In this document: positions 61,199 through 64,000 of the stretch, one piece after another
Numbering within the stretch: position 1 is the first letter of the stretch
Layout of the letters: every line of letters begins with the position of its first letter
NCBI GenBank assembly: GCA_029379385.1
Contig: CM055617.1
Coordinates: 4,712,001 to 4,776,000, forward strand
Direction of reading: 5' to 3'
Length of the DNA stretch: 64,000 nucleotides
Origin: Quillaja saponaria
Taxonomy: Eukaryota > Streptophyta > Magnoliopsida > Fabales > Quillajaceae
Program-made: the position numbers and the translations under genes
Notes under the pieces: generated by a model
Told to the model about the DNA's origin: nothing
The model's database searches: none
Seen by the model: only the letters and a program-made list of their open reading frames with translations

Positions 61199-62092
61199 AT
61201 GATGGATCAAGATTCGGCGATGGAGGCGTCGCAGAGAGAGGTGGATCGGGTCAAGGGTCCATGGAGCCCGGAGGAGGACGATTTATTGCAGAAGCTTGTA
61301 CAACTGTATGGGGCTCGGAATTGGTCGGTTATAAGCAAGGCTATCCCTGGTCGGTCCGGCAAGTCTTGCCGGCTCCGTTGGTGTAATCAGCTTTCGCCGG
61401 AGGTGGAGCGTCGGGCTTTCACTCCGCAGGAGGACGAGATTATCATTCAGGCACACTCGAAGTGTGGAAACAAGTGGGCCACCATAGCCAAGCTCCTTAA
61501 CGGTCGTACGGACAACGCGATCAAAAACCATTGGAACTCGACTCTTAAGCGAAAGTACTCGTCGTTAATCGTCGACAATGGCGGTTCTCTGGAAGAGTCC
61601 TCTTTTCAATCGGAAAAGAGACCTGCCTTCGGCGATGGTGCACCACATCCGATGTCGATCTCACCAACCGATTCGGAGGTGAGCGATTCCGGTCTCCCTG
61701 TAATGTCTTCTTCACAAGTGAATCTTCCTGTAGCGAGAACTGGCGCTAGCTTGTCGCCTTCCCATCAGGTTGAGTCACACCCGAGTCCTAAGTACTTAAA
61801 GCAGCTGTCAACAGAACTCACTCTGTCTCTTCCTGGAACTGAGTCATGCGAGTTATCAAGGCATGAAAACCATAGCAGAGCACCACCACCACCACCACCA
61901 CCGCCGGAGATGAACTCTCCAATGACAACATTGGGGCCTGAATTACTGTCTGTGATGAAAGAGATGGTAAAAGATGAAGTTAGAAATTACATGGCTGGGG
62001 TTAATCAGAATGATGGGTTGTGTTTGGATGGTGATTTTGTGAGGAGGATTGATGGGTTTAATCAGCTCATTGGAATTGCAAAGCTAAATTGA
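61199..62092 (+). CDS. R2R3-MYB transcription factor, MYB44/70/73/77 type
   Basis: Nuclear DNA-binding regulator of the subgroup-22-like R2R3-MYBs, which in Arabidopsis act in ABA, auxin and stress responses. Single exon, 297 residues, intronless as expected for this group. R2 (about 20-67) has W22, W42 and W61; R3 (about 72-118) has F74, W93 and W112. [20 protein letters not shown] and [19 protein letters not shown] are diagnostic. Downstream: LTLSLPG (207-213), the subgroup motif that also fits an LxLxL EAR repression motif; a run of eight prolines (229-236); and a C-terminal helix ([19 protein letters not shown]) shared by the clade. Two consecutive ATGs exist (61199, 61202); the first is taken. 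It has a longer N-terminal head (16 residues) than MYB44. No defects. Confidence 0.93.
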   Translation: MMDQDSAMEASQREVDRVKGPWSPEEDDLLQKLVQLYGARNWSVISKAIPGRSGKSCRLRWCNQLSPEVERRAFTPQEDEIIIQAHSKCGNKWATIAKLLNGRTDNAIKNHWNSTLKRKYSSLIVDNGGSLEESSFQSEKRPAFGDGAPHPMSISPTDSEVSDSGLPVMSSSQVNLPVARTGASLSPSHQVESHPSPKYLKQLSTELTLSLPGTESCELSRHENHSRAPPPPPPPPEMNSPMTTLGPELLSVMKEMVKDEVRNYMAGVNQNDGLCLDGDFVRRIDGFNQLIGIAKLN

Positions 62093-63101
62093 GAAGAAAA
62101 AGATTTGAAGGAATAGCAGAAAACAGAGTAGGACTTGTTGAGAATGTATAGATGGGTTTAGAGGAGGACAGCAATGGTGGATGAATTTATATCTAGTAGA
62201 GAAGAAGAAGAAAAAATTAGTGGAATATTGTTTCAGAAAAAAAAAAAAAAAAAAAAAGAAAGAAAGAAAGAAGAAGAAATCTGAAAATATGTTGTGTTGG
62301 TAAATGAATTGAATTTTGCGAACTGGTGAAACAAAGAAATTTGTTTAGCTGTATTTTAATCTGCCATGGCGTCACGGCGCGTGATAGTACGGTGTGTGTA
62401 CCGGATGGTGCCAAAACTTAATTGGGAAGTTTTTGTTTGTTTCTGCCGTTGAGGATGTTGTTGACTAGAGTTGGGGTAGTTGTGGACTAAACCTTGTGCA
62501 AAGGGCAGTTTTGATAAAGAAAATGTTTGATTATTAAATAGATTGTGATAATAAAGAATTAGTGGAGTTAAATTAACTTAACCTAAAAAAAATTCTAACG
62601 AAGGCACGGGATTGATGTCCATATAACAAATTTCTTAAAAATAATAATTCAACTTTGGCTATATTGATTTTAGTTTCGTTAATTTAGGTTGAGAAACTTA
62701 AATAAAATTGAACTACAATTTAGAATCAAAGAGACAAATTCTACTACGAACGAGTATTTAGACATTGCGTTAAGTTTGTGAATAATTTTAACTTGTATTA
62801 CAAATCACATTTTATCGTCATAATTTTGTTTTGAAGGTATTTGGGCTGCTTTGTAAGTGTTGGGGCGAATGTTGGGAGTTTGGTAGTTTGAGTCGGTAAC
62901 GAAGCTTAAACCATATCTCATTCGTGGGCTAAAAGTTTTGGTCCAGCTTTCTAACAGTCACAGGTCTTCCCCATTTTTACTTTTCCTGTTCTGCCATCTG
63001 AGGCTGAGTTCTGTGCGAGAGAGAGAGAGAAATAGTGCTGCAGAAATTCTCAGAGATCCTCAATTCTGAGAAGTGCCTGCGAGTTGAGAAGAAGCAGAGA
63101 A
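62093..63101. other. Spacer between MYB and UNC-50 genes
   Basis: MYB 3' UTR with a poly-A/GAAA low-complexity run (62238-62275), then about 0.6 kb upstream of UNC-50 including a GA-rich leader (63014-63030). No further gene. Confidence 0.6.
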
Positions 63102-63191
63102 ATGTTGCCCACAGTTTCTAAAGGACGTCCTTCGTCCTCTTCATCTCGAACCAATCCTATGCTGCTTCAATACCTCCGACGGATAATCAAG
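63102..63191 (+). CDS. UNC-50 family protein, first exon only (partial)
   Basis: Start of a Golgi/inner-nuclear-membrane UNC-50 homologue, a family of multi-pass proteins linked to Golgi trafficking. Exon 1 encodes 30 residues (MLPTVSKGRPSSSSSRTNPM, then LLQYLRRIIK) and ends at a GT donor (63192) in phase 0. The Ser-rich head followed by QY[L/I]RRIIK matches my memory of Arabidopsis At2g15240, which also lies near TIC21 and the reticulon. The remaining exons with the conserved membrane domain lie beyond 64000. The call rests on a short stretch plus gene order, so it is good but not certain. Confidence 0.7.
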
Positions 63192-63663
63192 GTCCCTTCC
63201 TTCTCTTTTACTGTTGAATATTCTTTCTCTCAAGTGGATCTGACTTCTTGTTTCTCAAATTCCTTCTTCTCCTATTTGTATACGGGGATTGGTTCGAATT
63301 AGGATTTAGGAATATTACTATAAAATATATGCCTCTAAATGTGGCGTCTCCAAGATATATTTGACATTTCTATCAACCTTCGAGTGTGTTTTGGATTGTG
63401 GGTTTATGTGTTGTGGTTGGTTAGCTTTATTGCACTGATTTATTTGAGATGCACTATTTTTTGGTTGAAAACTGTGATTTGATGGACACATTTTGTCTAA
63501 TCATAAACCATTATCAAATGATTTAGACTTTATGAAGATCCCACTAGTTAAGCTAAATTCCTATAAGTGGTTCTTTTGACCTACTAAAGAATTGATGTCG
63601 AGGTGGGGATGCAATGGGATACTGTCAAGTTATTTTAAGCTGGGATCATTTGATAGGAAATTA

Positions 63664-64000
63664 AAATTTTATTGAGAAAGAAAGAAGTACAATGGAGGAG
63701 AAGAAGTCTTCCTAACCAAGCAAAAAATAGGGAAGAAAAATGTATTCTTAAAACAATAATGTTCTCCAATCATATTGCATATTTACTAAAGAAACACCTT
63801 GGAAGGCTCCTGAAGCAGAATACCAAAGAGAGGCGAGTAAAACAATCTTATCCTAGAGGAGATCCCATGGGAGATAACAATCACAAAAATTCTTGCATTG
63901 CGTTCCAAACATACTCCCCAAATCATTGCAAACTAAGCACATCCCCAAAACACATAACATCAATTTTTTTCCCCAAATTTTGGTAACCAATTACTAAAAA
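63664..64000 (-). mobile_element. 3' end of a LINE retrotransposon
   Basis: On the minus strand, 63930-63888 reads AMIWGVCLERNARIF, the conserved tail seen after the reverse transcriptase of plant L1-type LINEs (zf-RVT region, typically 'WxxWLERNxRxF'). The coding match then ends, followed by an untranslated tail with AATAAA (near 63672-63667). The element sits inside UNC-50 intron 1, antisense to the gene, and its 5' part would extend past the window. No target duplication can be tested here. Confidence 0.5.

Noticed and set aside
1..64000. tRNA, rRNA, CRISPR, or known miRNA genes
   Set aside because: I looked for tRNA arms, rRNA segments and mature sequences of common plant miRNAs by eye and saw none. 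CRISPR arrays are not expected in a plant nuclear genome.

Overview
The window is nuclear DNA from a flowering plant, almost certainly a eudicot and probably a rosid. The genes carry many short GT-AG introns, the proteins are plant-specific types (plastid envelope, thylakoid, LRR receptor and R2R3-MYB families), and the spacers are very AT-rich with small degraded transposons. I cannot name the species from sequence alone. I rebuilt thirteen protein-coding loci exon by exon from splice sites and reading-frame continuity.

Layout: 1-6150 is gene-free, with a nearly intact miniature LTR element (TRIM, 3859-4147) and a decayed coding relic (about 4930-5890). Then come RNA polymerase II subunit RPB3 (minus, 6154-10044), a secreted cyclase/kynurenine-formamidase-like metal enzyme (minus, 12009-15238), an intronless secreted LRR protein (plus, 16526-17689), SEP1, a stress-enhanced LHC-like thylakoid protein (minus, 20467-23330), a 3-kb non-autonomous Mutator-like element (24049-27094), the plastid Na+/H+ antiporter NHD1 (plus, 27180-32278), plastid 3-phosphoglycerate dehydrogenase (minus, 32987-35900) and an LRR receptor-like pseudokinase (minus, 38605-41050). 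After a 4-kb AT-rich spacer follow TIC21/PIC1 (plus, 45068-47136), a short reticulon (minus, 49909-51378), a PRKRIP1 homologue (minus, 51929-53624), a 5'-truncated CYP71-type P450 (plus, 55719-57133), an R2R3-MYB of the MYB44/73/77 type (plus, 61199-62092) and the first exon of an UNC-50 family gene (plus, 63102-63191, running off the window).

The genes form no operon or pathway cluster. Several act in plastids (SEP1, NHD1, PGDH, TIC21), which I read as coincidence plus ancestral order. From memory of Arabidopsis, cyclase-SEP1-PGDH-LRR kinase matches At4g34180-34220, while TIC21-reticulon-PRKRIP1-UNC50 matches At2g15290-15240. The window therefore looks like an ancestral gene order that Arabidopsis has since split.

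I found no convincing new biological system. The best leads are: the Mutator-like element with exact 9-bp target duplications ending 85 bp before the NHD1 start codon, with a GC-rich foldback block inside it; the TRIM with exact 5-bp target duplications; an unrecognised small plus-strand gene candidate with an E2F/site-II promoter at 19659-20229; an orphan exon-like segment at 11568-11675; and a reticulon stop codon fused to a perfect 5' splice site.
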